This document shows, one piece after another, positions 1 to 7,735 of a stretch of DNA of 64,000 nt. The position numbers and the translations under genes are program-made. The first letter of the stretch is position 1. Each line of letters starts with the position of its first letter. The notes beneath the pieces are model-generated. The model made no database searches. It was not told the origin of the DNA and worked only from the letters and a program-made list of their open reading frames with translations. This DNA comes from VAXT01 sp038040395 (GTDB taxonomy: Bacteria > Actinomycetota > Thermoleophilia > Gaiellales > Gaiellaceae): positions 1-64,000 of the forward strand of contig JBBPIJ010000010.1 in NCBI GenBank assembly GCA_038040395.1. The letters run 5' to 3'.

Positions 1-121
1 TGACGCCCATCGAGCCGCCCATCTCGGCGATGTCCTCGCCCATGATGAAGACGTCGTCGTCGGCGCGCATCGCCTGGGACAGCGCGTCGCGGACGGCTTC
101 GCGGTAGTTCAGCTCAGGCAT
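1..121 (-). CDS. pdhB: 2-oxoacid dehydrogenase E1 component, beta subunit (partial, N-terminus only)
   Basis: The first 40 codons of an E1 beta subunit run off the left edge. The visible protein starts MPELNYREAVRDALSQAM and contains the FIMGEDIAEMGG motif typical of the family. With E1 alpha this subunit forms the thiamine-diphosphate heterotetramer that decarboxylates pyruvate or branched-chain 2-oxoacids and acylates the E2 lipoyl domain. Its ATG overlaps the last codons of the E1 alpha gene by 8 bp, so the two are translationally coupled. The substrate (pyruvate, acetoin or branched-chain 2-oxoacid) cannot be decided from this fragment. Confidence 0.9.
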   Translation of the reverse strand, partial: MPELNYREAVRDALSQAMRADDDVFIMGEDIAEMGGSMGV

Positions 122-1085
122 AGAGGTTCTTCAGGGCGTCTTCGGGCTTCGGGTCGGTGCCTGCTTTGGCGAACTCGACCGAGGCTTCGACGAGCTCGAT
201 CGCCTCGCGGTCGGCGTCCTCGAACTCCTCGTCGGAGAGCTTCAGCTTCTCGCGCAGCTTCGTGATCGGATCCTGTGTGGCGCGTAGCTCTTCGAGCTCG
301 CCCTTAGGCCGGTAGACCTGCGCGTCGCCGATGTAGTGCCCGGTCAGGCGATAGGTCTCGAGGAGCAGGAAGACGGGGCCGCGGCCCTCGCGGGCGTGGT
401 CGAGCGCCGCGTGTGCGGCCTGGTAGACCTCCTCGACGTCCTGACCGTCGGCGCGCATCGCCTCCATGCCGTAGGCGGCGGCGCGCTTCGTCAGGTCCTC
501 GATCGGCAGCTGCTGGCTGGCCGGCGTCGACTCGGCCCAGTGGTTGTTCTCGCAGACGAAGACCGCGGGCACCTGCCAGAGCTGCGCCATGTTCAGCGAC
601 TCGTGGAAGGTGCCGATGTTCGTCGCCCCGTCGCCGAAGAACGCAACCGCGACGCGCGGCTCGTCCCGCAGCTTGAAGGCGAGCGCCGCCCCGGTGATCG
701 CGGGCAGCCCTCCGCCGACGACCGCGTTCGCGCCCAGGTTGCCGTGCTCGACGTCGTAGAGGTGCATCGAGCCGCCGTAGCCGTGCGAGACGCCCTCGAG
801 CTTCCCGTAGAGCTCGGCCATCAACTCGTTCGGATGCGTGCCCTTCGCGAGGGTGTGGCCGTGCGCGCGGTGCGTGGACGCGATCACGTCACCCTCCTCG
901 AGCGCGCGGCAGACACCGACGGCGCATGCCTCCTGACCGATCGCGACATGAATGAAGCCCGGCAGCTCTCCCGCGCGGAAGCGCTCCTCGACTTTCTCCT
1001 CGAAGCGCCGGATGAGCAGCATCTCGCGGAAGAACTCGTGTAGGAGATCCTCCGAGACAGCCCCTTTCTTCTCTACCTTGGCCAA
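114..1085 (-). CDS. pdhA: 2-oxoacid (pyruvate-type) dehydrogenase E1 component, alpha subunit
   Basis: The thiamine-diphosphate-binding E1 alpha subunit has about 323 residues. The Mg/TPP motif FFGDGATNIGTFHESLNMA is clear, as are the THRAHGHTLAKG segment and the phosphorylation-loop equivalent RLTGHYIGDAQ. Translation could start at ATG 1022, but family members have a helix (here VSEDLLHEFFREMLLIRRFE) before that methionine, so the upstream TTG at 1085 (protein starting MAKVEKKGAVSED) is preferred. No good ribosome site is visible for either start. The gene is divergent from the + strand gene at 1101, so the promoters share very little space. It overlaps E1 beta by 8 bp. Confidence 0.88.
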   Translation of the reverse strand: MAKVEKKGAVSEDLLHEFFREMLLIRRFEEKVEERFRAGELPGFIHVAIGQEACAVGVCRALEEGDVIASTHRAHGHTLAKGTHPNELMAELYGKLEGVSHGYGGSMHLYDVEHGNLGANAVVGGGLPAITGAALAFKLRDEPRVAVAFFGDGATNIGTFHESLNMAQLWQVPAVFVCENNHWAESTPASQQLPIEDLTKRAAAYGMEAMRADGQDVEEVYQAAHAALDHAREGRGPVFLLLETYRLTGHYIGDAQVYRPKGELEELRATQDPITKLREKLKLSDEEFEDADREAIELVEASVEFAKAGTDPKPEDALKNLYA

Positions 1086-1100
1086 CTTGGCTTTGAGTTT

Positions 1101-1754
1101 ATGCTCAGGCCCGTGGGGCTGGTCAAGCAGTGGAAGGAGATCCTCGAGGGCCTTTCCGGGAACTGGGCCGACGCCCGCCTGCGGGTTGTGCTCGAGGACG
1201 ACCGCAGCGCCGATCGCGCCGCCGCCATCCTCGCGCCGCTGACTCCCAGCCGCCGCGGGAGCACGCTGCGCTTCTACACGGCGCGCCGTGGAGCCGGGCC
1301 TGCCCCGGGGCTCGTCGAGCGGCTGCTCACGCGGCTCGACGAGGAGCGGATCGCCGGCACGCTCGAGCTCATCGGTTCCGGAGAGGCTACGCCTGAGCCC
1401 GTCACGCACCGATCCACGCTCGCGGGAACCTGGGACGCGTCGATCGCCGCCCTGCCGCCGGACTGGAGCGACCTCTACGCCGAGGTCGAGCTCGTCTCCA
1501 CTGACTGGCTGGACCGCGCGGCGCTGCTGATGGCACCGGTCAACCCCGCTCGGTACGGAGGAGTGCCGGGGTTCCGATTCCGGGTTGCGCGCCGTTTCGG
1601 CTACGGGGCTGCGCCCGAGATGACGCGCCGCTGCCTCGAGCGCGTCGACCAGGAGCACATCGGCGGCGAGCTCCGGATCCTCCGCGTCCTCTCGGACACC
1701 GATCCGGTCGCGACCCAGGGGCCGGTCTGGTACCTCGGTGGACGGTCGGTGTGA
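1101..1754 (+). CDS. Hypothetical protein with two tandem copies of an ~85-residue domain
   Basis: A 217-residue protein with no recognised family, signal peptide or membrane segment. Residues ~9-90 and ~105-190 are repeats of one another. Both carry W near the start, a D-R-A-A-x-L-x-A-P motif followed by N/T-P-x-R-x-G, then an R-F or R-F-like strand, G-x-G-x-AP, and an L-x-R-x-D-x-E-x-I-x-G-x-L ending. An internal gene duplication is therefore visible. It overlaps the next gene by 4 bp (GTGA), so the two are coupled. It is divergent from the E1 operon. Function is unknown. Confidence 0.75.
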   Translation: MLRPVGLVKQWKEILEGLSGNWADARLRVVLEDDRSADRAAAILAPLTPSRRGSTLRFYTARRGAGPAPGLVERLLTRLDEERIAGTLELIGSGEATPEPVTHRSTLAGTWDASIAALPPDWSDLYAEVELVSTDWLDRAALLMAPVNPARYGGVPGFRFRVARRFGYGAAPEMTRRCLERVDQEHIGGELRILRVLSDTDPVATQGPVWYLGGRSV

Positions 1755-2038
1755 GCGATCCCGTCTCCTGGTTCCTGATCGAGGCGGGCTGGACCGTCGT
1801 CGACTCGACGGGAGATGATGTTGGCCGCGTCGAGGAGATCGTCGGCGACAGCGGCGAGGACATCTTCAACGGGCTGACCGTGTCGGCGGGCCTCCTAAGG
1901 GCTCCCCGCTACGTGCCCGCCGAGCGAGTCGCGGAGATCACCGAGGGCCGGGTGCGGCTCGACCTGACCAAATCAGAGGTCAAGGATCTGGACGCGCACG
2001 AGCCCGAGCCGCCGAGTCAACAGTTCCGCCCCGGCTAG
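1751..2038 (+). CDS. PRC-barrel-like (DUF2171-type) small protein
   Basis: A 95-residue soluble protein starting at GTG 1751, whose start overlaps the preceding stop as GTGA. The pattern V-D-S-T-G-D-D-V-G-R-V-E-E-I, followed by a hydrophobic strand and a YVPAERVAEI element, matches the small PRC-barrel/DUF2171 fold, in which 'set, link to metabolite, read' strands form a beta-barrel. Members are often stress- or envelope-associated, but no specific role is established. The acidic/proline-rich tail DAHEPEPPSQ is probably disordered. It is cotranscribed with the duplicated-domain gene. Confidence 0.7.
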   Translation: MSDPVSWFLIEAGWTVVDSTGDDVGRVEEIVGDSGEDIFNGLTVSAGLLRAPRYVPAERVAEITEGRVRLDLTKSEVKDLDAHEPEPPSQQFRPG

Positions 2039-2046
2039 GTAGGGCC

Positions 2047-3345
2047 TCAGTTGACGTTGAACTCGAGATAGAGGCGCCGCAACGCTTCTTCGCGGTCGCG
2101 GAAAACGTCGACGATCTCCGGGTCGAACTGGGACCCCGCACCCCGTGTGATCTCCGCCAAAGCCTCTTCCCACGTGCCTGCGGACCGATACGGACGGTCG
2201 CTCGTGATCGCGTCGAGGGCGTCTGCGATCGAGAAGATCCGAGCGCCCAGCGGAATGTCTTCTCCAGCGAGCCGATCGGGATACCCCCGACCGTCCCACC
2301 GCTCGTGATGCGAGCGTACGACGCGAGACCCGTGGCCCCGTAGCAGGGCCGCCTCGCCGACCATCTGCTCGCCGAGAACCGGGTGCATCTCGATCAGTCG
2401 CCGCTCCGGGCCGGTGAGCGGCCCGCTCTTGCGCAGCACGGCCTCGGGGATCCCGATCTTCCCGATGTCGTGCAGGATAAAGCCGTACTCGAGGCCTGGC
2501 TCCTCGAGGAGAGTGGGTGCGATCGCCTCCGTGAGCGCGTTGGCATACAGCCGGACCCGTTCTGAATGAGCTCCCGTGGTGTCGTCCTTCGATTCGAGAG
2601 CGCGAGCGAGAGCGACGACGGTCTCGCGGTAGGCGTCCTGCAGGAGAAGTCGTTGCCCGCGCTCGAGCTCGACCAGACGGCGGAAGTCCTGTGCGTAGAG
2701 CGCGAGCTGCCGGTCCGGTGGCGCAACCGTGTGCGACCCGAGGATCTGCACACCCCCCGATACTCCGAGCCGTTCGGCGAGGGTGAGCAGCTCGAGCGGG
2801 CTGAAGGGCTTGCGGAGAAACGCGTCGGCCCCGGCGGCCCGAGCCTCGGCCTCGGAGATCGTGTCGCCGGTCAGGAGGATGACCGGGATCGCACGCGTGA
2901 GCGGGTCTGCCTTCAGCGTGCGGCAGTACGTGATTCCGTCCGTCCCCGGCATGGCGACGTCGAGCACGATGACGTCGGGCCGGCCGGCGGCGATCTGCTG
3001 GGCCGCCGACCTCGCGCTCTCGGCCTCGTCGACGTCGATCTCGGCGAGCTCGAAGCTCGTTCGCAGCAGGTCACGCAGGTGCGGATCGTCGTCGACGACC
3101 AGCATCCGGAAGGCGTGGCCGGTAGGTCGATAGGGCGCTTCGCTCAAGTCGAGCGGCGCCTCGATCGTCACTCCACTCGTGCTCGCTACCTCTCGAACGG
3201 CGCCCTCTGGCGCGCCCGGCTCTTCGGGTTCCGTCCACGGAATGCTGCGGATCCTTCCGAGCGTCATCAGAACGAGAGCGGTGAGCAGTGCCCACGCGAG
3301 CGTCACGAGAGCAGTCAGAAGGACCCAAGAGGGCATCGTTGCCAC
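2047..3345 (-). CDS. Membrane-anchored REC-HD-GYP protein (putative c-di-GMP phosphodiesterase)
   Basis: A 432-residue protein. Residues ~5-30 form one transmembrane helix, residues ~80-195 a receiver domain (acidic triad DDD 85-87, phosphoacceptor D129, KP 179-180), and ~235-430 an HD-GYP domain with HDIGKIGIP (HD at 292-293) and HHERWDGRGYP (GYP 354-356). HD-GYP domains hydrolyse c-di-GMP to pGpG/GMP using a metal centre, and all visible motifs are intact. The start is GTG 3345; ATG 3336 is an alternative. The next gene on the same strand encodes a larger protein whose C-terminal half is closely similar, so the pair arose by duplication. A membrane anchor on a REC-HD-GYP protein is less usual than a cytosolic form. 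Confidence 0.9.
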   Translation of the reverse strand: MATMPSWVLLTALVTLAWALLTALVLMTLGRIRSIPWTEPEEPGAPEGAVREVASTSGVTIEAPLDLSEAPYRPTGHAFRMLVVDDDPHLRDLLRTSFELAEIDVDEAESARSAAQQIAAGRPDVIVLDVAMPGTDGITYCRTLKADPLTRAIPVILLTGDTISEAEARAAGADAFLRKPFSPLELLTLAERLGVSGGVQILGSHTVAPPDRQLALYAQDFRRLVELERGQRLLLQDAYRETVVALARALESKDDTTGAHSERVRLYANALTEAIAPTLLEEPGLEYGFILHDIGKIGIPEAVLRKSGPLTGPERRLIEMHPVLGEQMVGEAALLRGHGSRVVRSHHERWDGRGYPDRLAGEDIPLGARIFSIADALDAITSDRPYRSAGTWEEALAEITRGAGSQFDPEIVDVFRDREEALRRLYLEFNVN

Positions 3346-3444
3346 GTCAGCCTTTCCGCCGCAGGCGGAATTTGCGCGCGCTCCCTCGTTCGGGGGCTCC
3401 CTATCCGATTCCTCCTGTTTGTGAGTCCGGTCATTCCATTCCTT

Positions 3445-5877
3445 CTACTCTGTCGCGAGCTCGTAGTGAACGCGGCGTAGCCGCTCCTGACGCTCGCGGA
3501 AGGCTTCGACCACGCTCGGGTCGAACTGCTGTCCCTTCTCTTTCGTGATCTCGGCCGTCGCGGCCTCCCACGTCTGGGCGCGTCGATACGGGCGGTCGCT
3601 CGTCATCGCGTCGAGCGCATCCGCGACCGCGAACACGCGCGCGCCGAGCGGGATCTCCGTCTGCGCGAGCTTGTCCGGATAGCCGCGGCCGTCCCAGCGT
3701 TCGTGGTGGTGCCGGACGATCTGAAGCCCCTGGCCCTGGAGCAGCGCAACCCCGCTCAGCAATTGCTCACCGAGGACGGTGTGGGTCTGGAGCAGCCGCC
3801 GCTCCGAGGTCGAGAGGGGGCCCTTCTTGAGAAGAATCTTGTCCGGGATCGCGATCTTGCCCACGTCGTGGAGCAAGAAGCCGTACTCGACGCTCTCGTC
3901 TTCGAGCAGAGCCCGGTCGAGCCCGGTCGCCAGTTCGGTCGCGTAGCGCTGGACGCGGTGCGAGTGGGCGCCGGTGCCCATGTCCTTCGATTCGAGAGCG
4001 CCCGCGAGTGCGGCCACGGTCTGCCGATACGCGGCCTGGACGAGAGCCCGCTGGCCCCTCTCGACGTCCAGGAGCCTCCTCAGATCCTGCGCGTACAGGA
4101 TCAGCTGCTCCTCGGGCGGCCCGCCGGCCGTCCGGTACGGGCCTTCGTAGAGCCCGCCGGCAATCCGCTCGACCGTGCTCAACAGCTCGAGCGGGCTGAA
4201 CGGCTTGCGCAGGAAGGCATCCGCGCCGCAGGCCTCGGCCGCGTACTCAACCTGCTCGGAGCCCGTGAGCAACACGACGCCGATGTCCGCGGTGACCGGG
4301 TCGAACTTCAGCTGCCGGCAGAACGTCAGCCCGTCCATGCCCGGCATGCCCACGTCGAGGACGACGACGTCGGGCGCCCGGGAGGCGATCAACCGCTCGG
4401 CCGCCTCGGCGGAGTCCGCTTCTTCGACCTCGATGTCCACGACCTCGAAGGTCGTCCGCAAGAGGATGCGGAGAGCGGGGTCGTCGTCGACGACGAGCAG
4501 GCGGAGCCCTCGCTCTTCGAGTCGTGCCGGGCGAGAGCGCCCTTGCGAAGGCGCGGGCACCTCCTGAACCGGAGCCTCCTCGCCTTCGCTCGTGAAGACC
4601 CTGATGCAGTTTTTCCCCGCGAACTTTGCAGCGTAGAGCGCGTCGTCGGCCCTCCGCAGCAGGTCTTCCGGCGAGGAAGCATGGGCTGGGAACGTCGCGA
4701 CGCCGGCTGAGACGGTCGGCAACTCGTGGCCGCGACGCTGCTCGGCCAGTGCGTCGCGCAGACGCGAGGCGACCGGCGCGGCCACCGCCGGTGTGCCTTC
4801 CACTACGATGGCGAACTCCTCACCGCCGACCCTGAAGACCTCGTCGCCGACGCGGACGACGCGCATGAGCACGCGGCCGACCTCGCGCAGGACGTCGTCT
4901 CCGACGACATGGCCATGCTCGTCGTTCACCTTCTTGAAGTCGTCGAGGTCGAAAAGGACGAGCGACACGCTCCCGTCTACTTCGGCGGCATTGCTCAGCG
5001 CCTTGGCGAGGAATTCGTCGAACGCGCGCTTGTTGGCGAGGCCCGTCAGCGCGTCGCGCCGGGCCTCTGCGTACGTGAGGGCGAGCCTGCGCTCGTTGGC
5101 GAGTGCGGCCGAGGCGAGATCGGCGACGGCCGCAACGAGCTCGGGATCGGTCGTCGCCTGGACGTTCGGCGGGAGGACGACGAGCAGGGCGCCGAACGCC
5201 TCGCCGTCGGCGATCAGCGGTGCCGAGACAGCATCGGCGCACGCGGCGCCGAGCCGGTAGAGCTCACCGAGCTCATGGGTGTCTGCCCAGACGAGCCGCA
5301 GCTCCGAAAACGCGCGAGCTACGACGCCCGGCGCGGACCTGAGCGCCTCCGGGGCATCCCCCGAGAGGGCGGCCAGCGACAGCGAGCTCTCGGGCGAGGC
5401 GAGATAGGTCGCGGCGAAGGACGCGCCGGTCAGGTCAGCGAGCTCACGCGCGACGAGCTCGGTGATCCCGCTGCCGTTCACCGATCGCGAGATCCCGTGC
5501 GCGAGCCGGATCAGCGGGTCGCTGGCCCCGGTGAGCGCACGCTCGAGCTCCCAGAGCGGCGCGCCCTTCACGCAGTAGGCGTTCGCACCGGCCTCCATCA
5601 TCGCCCTCACGTCTTCGGTCGCGTTCGAGCCCGCATAGGCCACGATCCGGGCCCTCGGCAGTAGCGCTCGGATTCGCTTCGTGGCCTCGATCCCGTCGAG
5701 CACGGGCATTCGGACGTCCATCAGGACGATGTCCGGCCGTTCGGCAGCGGCCAGGGCGAGAGCCTGCTCACCGTTCTCGGCCTCGGCCACGACCTCGATC
5801 CCCGGTTGATCGGCAAGGCTTGCCTTGACGGCCTCGCGCACTTCCAGCGAGTCGTCGCAGATGAGCAAACTCAGCAT
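3445..5877 (-). CDS. REC-GAF-GGDEF-REC-HD-GYP hybrid (bifunctional c-di-GMP regulator)
   Basis: An 810-residue signalling protein. Domains in order are: receiver 1 (1-120, D54), GAF (~130-265), GGDEF (~270-430, active site GGEEF 351-355, I-site RVGD 342-345), receiver 2 (~455-575, D508) and HD-GYP (~610-810, HD 670-671, GYP 732-734). Both the diguanylate cyclase and phosphodiesterase motifs are intact, so it may make and degrade c-di-GMP under control of two phosphorylation sites and one ligand-binding GAF. The start at 5877 is set by a strong GGAGGGGG ribosome site 5-7 bases upstream. An open frame continues further upstream but has no such support. It lies upstream of the related REC-HD-GYP gene with about 100 bp between. 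Confidence 0.92.
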   Translation of the reverse strand: MLSLLICDDSLEVREAVKASLADQPGIEVVAEAENGEQALALAAAERPDIVLMDVRMPVLDGIEATKRIRALLPRARIVAYAGSNATEDVRAMMEAGANAYCVKGAPLWELERALTGASDPLIRLAHGISRSVNGSGITELVARELADLTGASFAATYLASPESSLSLAALSGDAPEALRSAPGVVARAFSELRLVWADTHELGELYRLGAACADAVSAPLIADGEAFGALLVVLPPNVQATTDPELVAAVADLASAALANERRLALTYAEARRDALTGLANKRAFDEFLAKALSNAAEVDGSVSLVLFDLDDFKKVNDEHGHVVGDDVLREVGRVLMRVVRVGDEVFRVGGEEFAIVVEGTPAVAAPVASRLRDALAEQRRGHELPTVSAGVATFPAHASSPEDLLRRADDALYAAKFAGKNCIRVFTSEGEEAPVQEVPAPSQGRSRPARLEERGLRLLVVDDDPALRILLRTTFEVVDIEVEEADSAEAAERLIASRAPDVVVLDVGMPGMDGLTFCRQLKFDPVTADIGVVLLTGSEQVEYAAEACGADAFLRKPFSPLELLSTVERIAGGLYEGPYRTAGGPPEEQLILYAQDLRRLLDVERGQRALVQAAYRQTVAALAGALESKDMGTGAHSHRVQRYATELATGLDRALLEDESVEYGFLLHDVGKIAIPDKILLKKGPLSTSERRLLQTHTVLGEQLLSGVALLQGQGLQIVRHHHERWDGRGYPDKLAQTEIPLGARVFAVADALDAMTSDRPYRRAQTWEAATAEITKEKGQQFDPSVVEAFRERQERLRRVHYELATE

Positions 5878-6030
5878 GTAAACCCCCTCCAGGGAGCTGG
5901 CGGCATATGAAACTGGCGTCCTTATCGGCACCCGGGCGCCGAGCCTGAGACGACAGATACGAGCAGACTTAGGCGGGTTTACGGTGGATTTTCTGCCCAA
6001 ATACGCACACCGAATGGGGGTAGGCCCGCT

Positions 6031-6053
6031 GAAAATCCCCCTTTTGGGGGCGG
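6031..6053 (-). terminator. Intrinsic terminator after argR
   Basis: Read on the minus strand, a five-base C run, AAAA loop and five-base G run form a hairpin (6037-6050) followed by ATTTTC. It lies just beyond the argR stop codon and separates argR from the leader of the c-di-GMP hybrid gene. The stem is short and the U tract modest. Confidence 0.55.
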
Positions 6054-6055
6054 GC

Positions 6056-6532
6056 TCAACCGACCAGATCGCCGAGCTCGCGCGCCAGGGCGGCGGCATC
6101 ACGCGTATTGCACGCAATCGCGATGCAGGTGTCGTCACCGGCGATCGTGCCCACGATCTGCGGATGCTCCAGCCGATCGAGCGCGCGCGCGACGGCCGGA
6201 GCCGAGCCGAGCTCCGACTGGACGACGACGATGTTCTGGGCAGAGACGACCCGCCGGCCGAACTGGGAGAGGACGCCCGCGAGCGCGTCTCGTGGATCGG
6301 TGCTCCGGACGGCCTGCGGCGCAACGTAGCGGGGACGCCCGAGAACGTCGTGTGTCTTGTCGAGGCCGATCTCGCGGATGTCCCGGGAGATCGTCGCCTG
6401 CGTGACGAGGCAGCCTGCCCGCGCCAGGGCGTCCATCAGCTCGTGTTGTGTGCCCACGCGGCGCCGGGAGACGATGCTCGTGATCAGCCTCTGGCGCTCC
6501 TCCTTGTCGAGCGGCCTACGCTCTCTGTGCAT
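6056..6532 (-). CDS. argR: Arginine repressor ArgR
   Basis: A 158-residue hexameric repressor/activator of arginine metabolism. The N-terminal winged-helix domain (~10-75) contains the recognition segment TQHELMDALARAGCLVTQAT followed by SRDIREIGL. The C-terminal domain carries GTIAGDDTCIAIACN, which includes the GTIAGDDT arginine-binding/oligomerisation motif. No arginine biosynthesis genes are adjacent, so it acts in trans. The ATG at 6532 lies inside an inverted repeat (6528-6552), a candidate autoregulatory ARG box. It is divergent from the membrane operon at 6607. Confidence 0.95.
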   Translation of the reverse strand: MHRERRPLDKEERQRLITSIVSRRRVGTQHELMDALARAGCLVTQATISRDIREIGLDKTHDVLGRPRYVAPQAVRSTDPRDALAGVLSQFGRRVVSAQNIVVVQSELGSAPAVARALDRLEHPQIVGTIAGDDTCIAIACNTRDAAALARELGDLVG

Positions 6533-6552
6533 ACGAGAAGAATAAGTATGCA
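6528..6552. promoter_or_regulatory. Candidate ArgR operator overlapping the argR start
   Basis: A perfect 7-bp inverted repeat TGCATAC / GTATGCA flanks an A-rich 11-bp spacer and covers the argR start codon, in the argR/DUF4235 divergent region. ArgR binds AT-rich dyads and usually represses itself, so this is a plausible ARG box, but the match to any published consensus is only approximate. Confidence 0.35.
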
Positions 6553-6606
6553 GGTGCCCGTCTCGGACGTTTCACGGCCGGTGCTTGGCGGGTACGCTTG
6601 CACCCG

Positions 6607-6738
6607 ATGCTGCGGAAACTGATGTGGAGCGGTCTCTACGGCGGGCTCGCCGCTGCCGCGACGGTGGCTGCGCGACGAGCAGCCTCGAAGATCTGGCGCG
6701 TCACAACCGGTGAAGAGCCGCCGGTGAAGAAGAAATGA
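6607..6738 (+). CDS. Small DUF4235-like membrane-associated protein
   Basis: A 43-residue protein. A short hydrophobic segment LYGGLAAAATVAARRAA is followed by a KIWRVTTGEEPP element that resembles the W-x-x-x-TG-x-x-PP signature of actinobacterial DUF4235 proteins, then a lysine tail. Its stop overlaps the next start as ATGA. It is the first gene of a five-gene + strand operon of small envelope proteins. Function is unknown. Confidence 0.6.
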   Translation: MLRKLMWSGLYGGLAAAATVAARRAASKIWRVTTGEEPPVKKK

Positions 6739-7091
6739 CGAAGGCCGACCTGCTCGTCGACAAAGCTGCGTCCCGGCTTCAGGAGATCGCCGACAAAGCC
6801 GCCGCGGAAGGAGGCGTTGCCGCCAGGCTCGCGCAGCCGCTGGCCGACGACGCCGCGTTCCTGCGCAAGCTGAAGCCCAGCCTGATCCTGGCAAGGGCAA
6901 AGGGCGAGGCGCCGACGAACCAGAAGCCCGCGCAGGGCTCGGTCGCCCCGTCGGGCCCGCAGCTCGGGAAGCGGCCGAAGCGCAAGGCCGGCGGGCCGAA
7001 CGCGTTCCTCGTCCTCGGAGTCGCTTTCGCGACCGGAATCCTGCTGGCGAAGATCATCGACTGGAGAGGCCATGCCCACCCGCGAGACTGA
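6735..7091 (+). CDS. Hypothetical single-pass membrane protein
   Basis: A 118-residue protein with an amphipathic N-terminal half, a lysine/proline-rich middle (KRPKRKAGG) and one C-terminal transmembrane helix FLVLGVAFATGILLAKIIDW, giving a tail-anchored topology. It is coupled by ATGA to the upstream DUF4235-like gene and overlaps the downstream holin-like gene by 20 bp. I do not recognise the family. Confidence 0.7.
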   Translation: MTKADLLVDKAASRLQEIADKAAAEGGVAARLAQPLADDAAFLRKLKPSLILARAKGEAPTNQKPAQGSVAPSGPQLGKRPKRKAGGPNAFLVLGVAFATGILLAKIIDWRGHAHPRD

Positions 7092-7470
7092 TTCCTACGG
7101 CCTCGGCGGGCTCGCCAAGAGGGTCGCCGAGCGCGGGCGCTCACTGATCAGGCTCGAGCTCGAACTGGCGGCGCTCGAGCTGAAGGGAAAAGTGGCCTCC
7201 CTGGGGGTCGGCATCGGGCTAACAGTCGGCGCGGCGATCTTTGCGGTCTTCGGGCTCGCCTTTATGTTCGCGACGATTGCCGCTGCCCTCGCGACCTTCC
7301 TCGCCACGTGGCTCGCCCTGCTCATCGTCACGCTCGGCCTCTTCGTCCTGACGGGCGTCCTCGGCCTACTGGGAGTCGCAAAGATCAAGAAGGGAACGCC
7401 GCCCGTGCCGGAGCAGGCGATCCGCGAGGCGAAGCTCACCACCGATGCGTTGAAGCACAATGGCCGGTAA
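7072..7470 (+). CDS. Actinobacterial holin-X family (phage holin 3_6) membrane protein
   Basis: A 132-residue protein with an amphipathic helix (residues ~15-40, RSLIRLELELAALELKGK) followed by two strong transmembrane helices (~42-72 and ~75-100). This layout matches the PF07332 'phage holin superfamily III / putative actinobacterial holin-X' family, which despite the name is usually a chromosomal envelope protein. It sits between two other small membrane genes with overlapping ends. No other phage genes are present, so a lytic role is unlikely. Confidence 0.75.
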   Translation: MPTRETDSYGLGGLAKRVAERGRSLIRLELELAALELKGKVASLGVGIGLTVGAAIFAVFGLAFMFATIAAALATFLATWLALLIVTLGLFVLTGVLGLLGVAKIKKGTPPVPEQAIREAKLTTDALKHNGR

Positions 7471-7735
7471 CAGCCGCACCGCGGAGCAGGTCCGCCTCGA
7501 GATCGAGGCCGAGCGCGAGCAGCTCGTGGGCGCCGTCGAATCGCTCAAGTCGGGGGTTGGCAACGCCGGAGCCAAGGTGCGCGCGAAGCTGCCGGTCCTC
7601 GCGGCGGGCGCCCTGGGCGTCGGGTTCGTCCTGGCCGGCGGCATCGGCGCGGGAATACGCCTAGTCGCCCGTCGGGGACGCGAAGGCCGGAAGAAGGCGC
7701 GGTTCGGCCGCTTCTCCGTTGTCGACCGCGACTGA
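7460..7735 (+). CDS. DUF3618 family protein
   Basis: A 91-residue protein. The N-terminal NSRTAEQVRLEIEAEREQLV motif, with its R-T-x-E-x-x-x-x-I-E-x-x-R/E-x-x-L pattern, is diagnostic of DUF3618. One transmembrane helix follows (VLAAGALGVGFVLAGGIGAG) and the tail is basic. DUF3618 proteins regularly accompany holin-X proteins in actinobacterial operons. Role unknown. It overlaps both neighbours (11 and 17 bp). Confidence 0.75.
   Translation: MAGNSRTAEQVRLEIEAEREQLVGAVESLKSGVGNAGAKVRAKLPVLAAGALGVGFVLAGGIGAGIRLVARRGREGRKKARFGRFSVVDRD

Noticed and set aside
5878..6030. c-di-GMP riboswitch upstream of the hybrid REC-GAF-GGDEF-REC-HD-GYP gene
   Set aside because: The leader lacks recognisable GEMM motifs; only a ribosome site and the argR terminator are clear.
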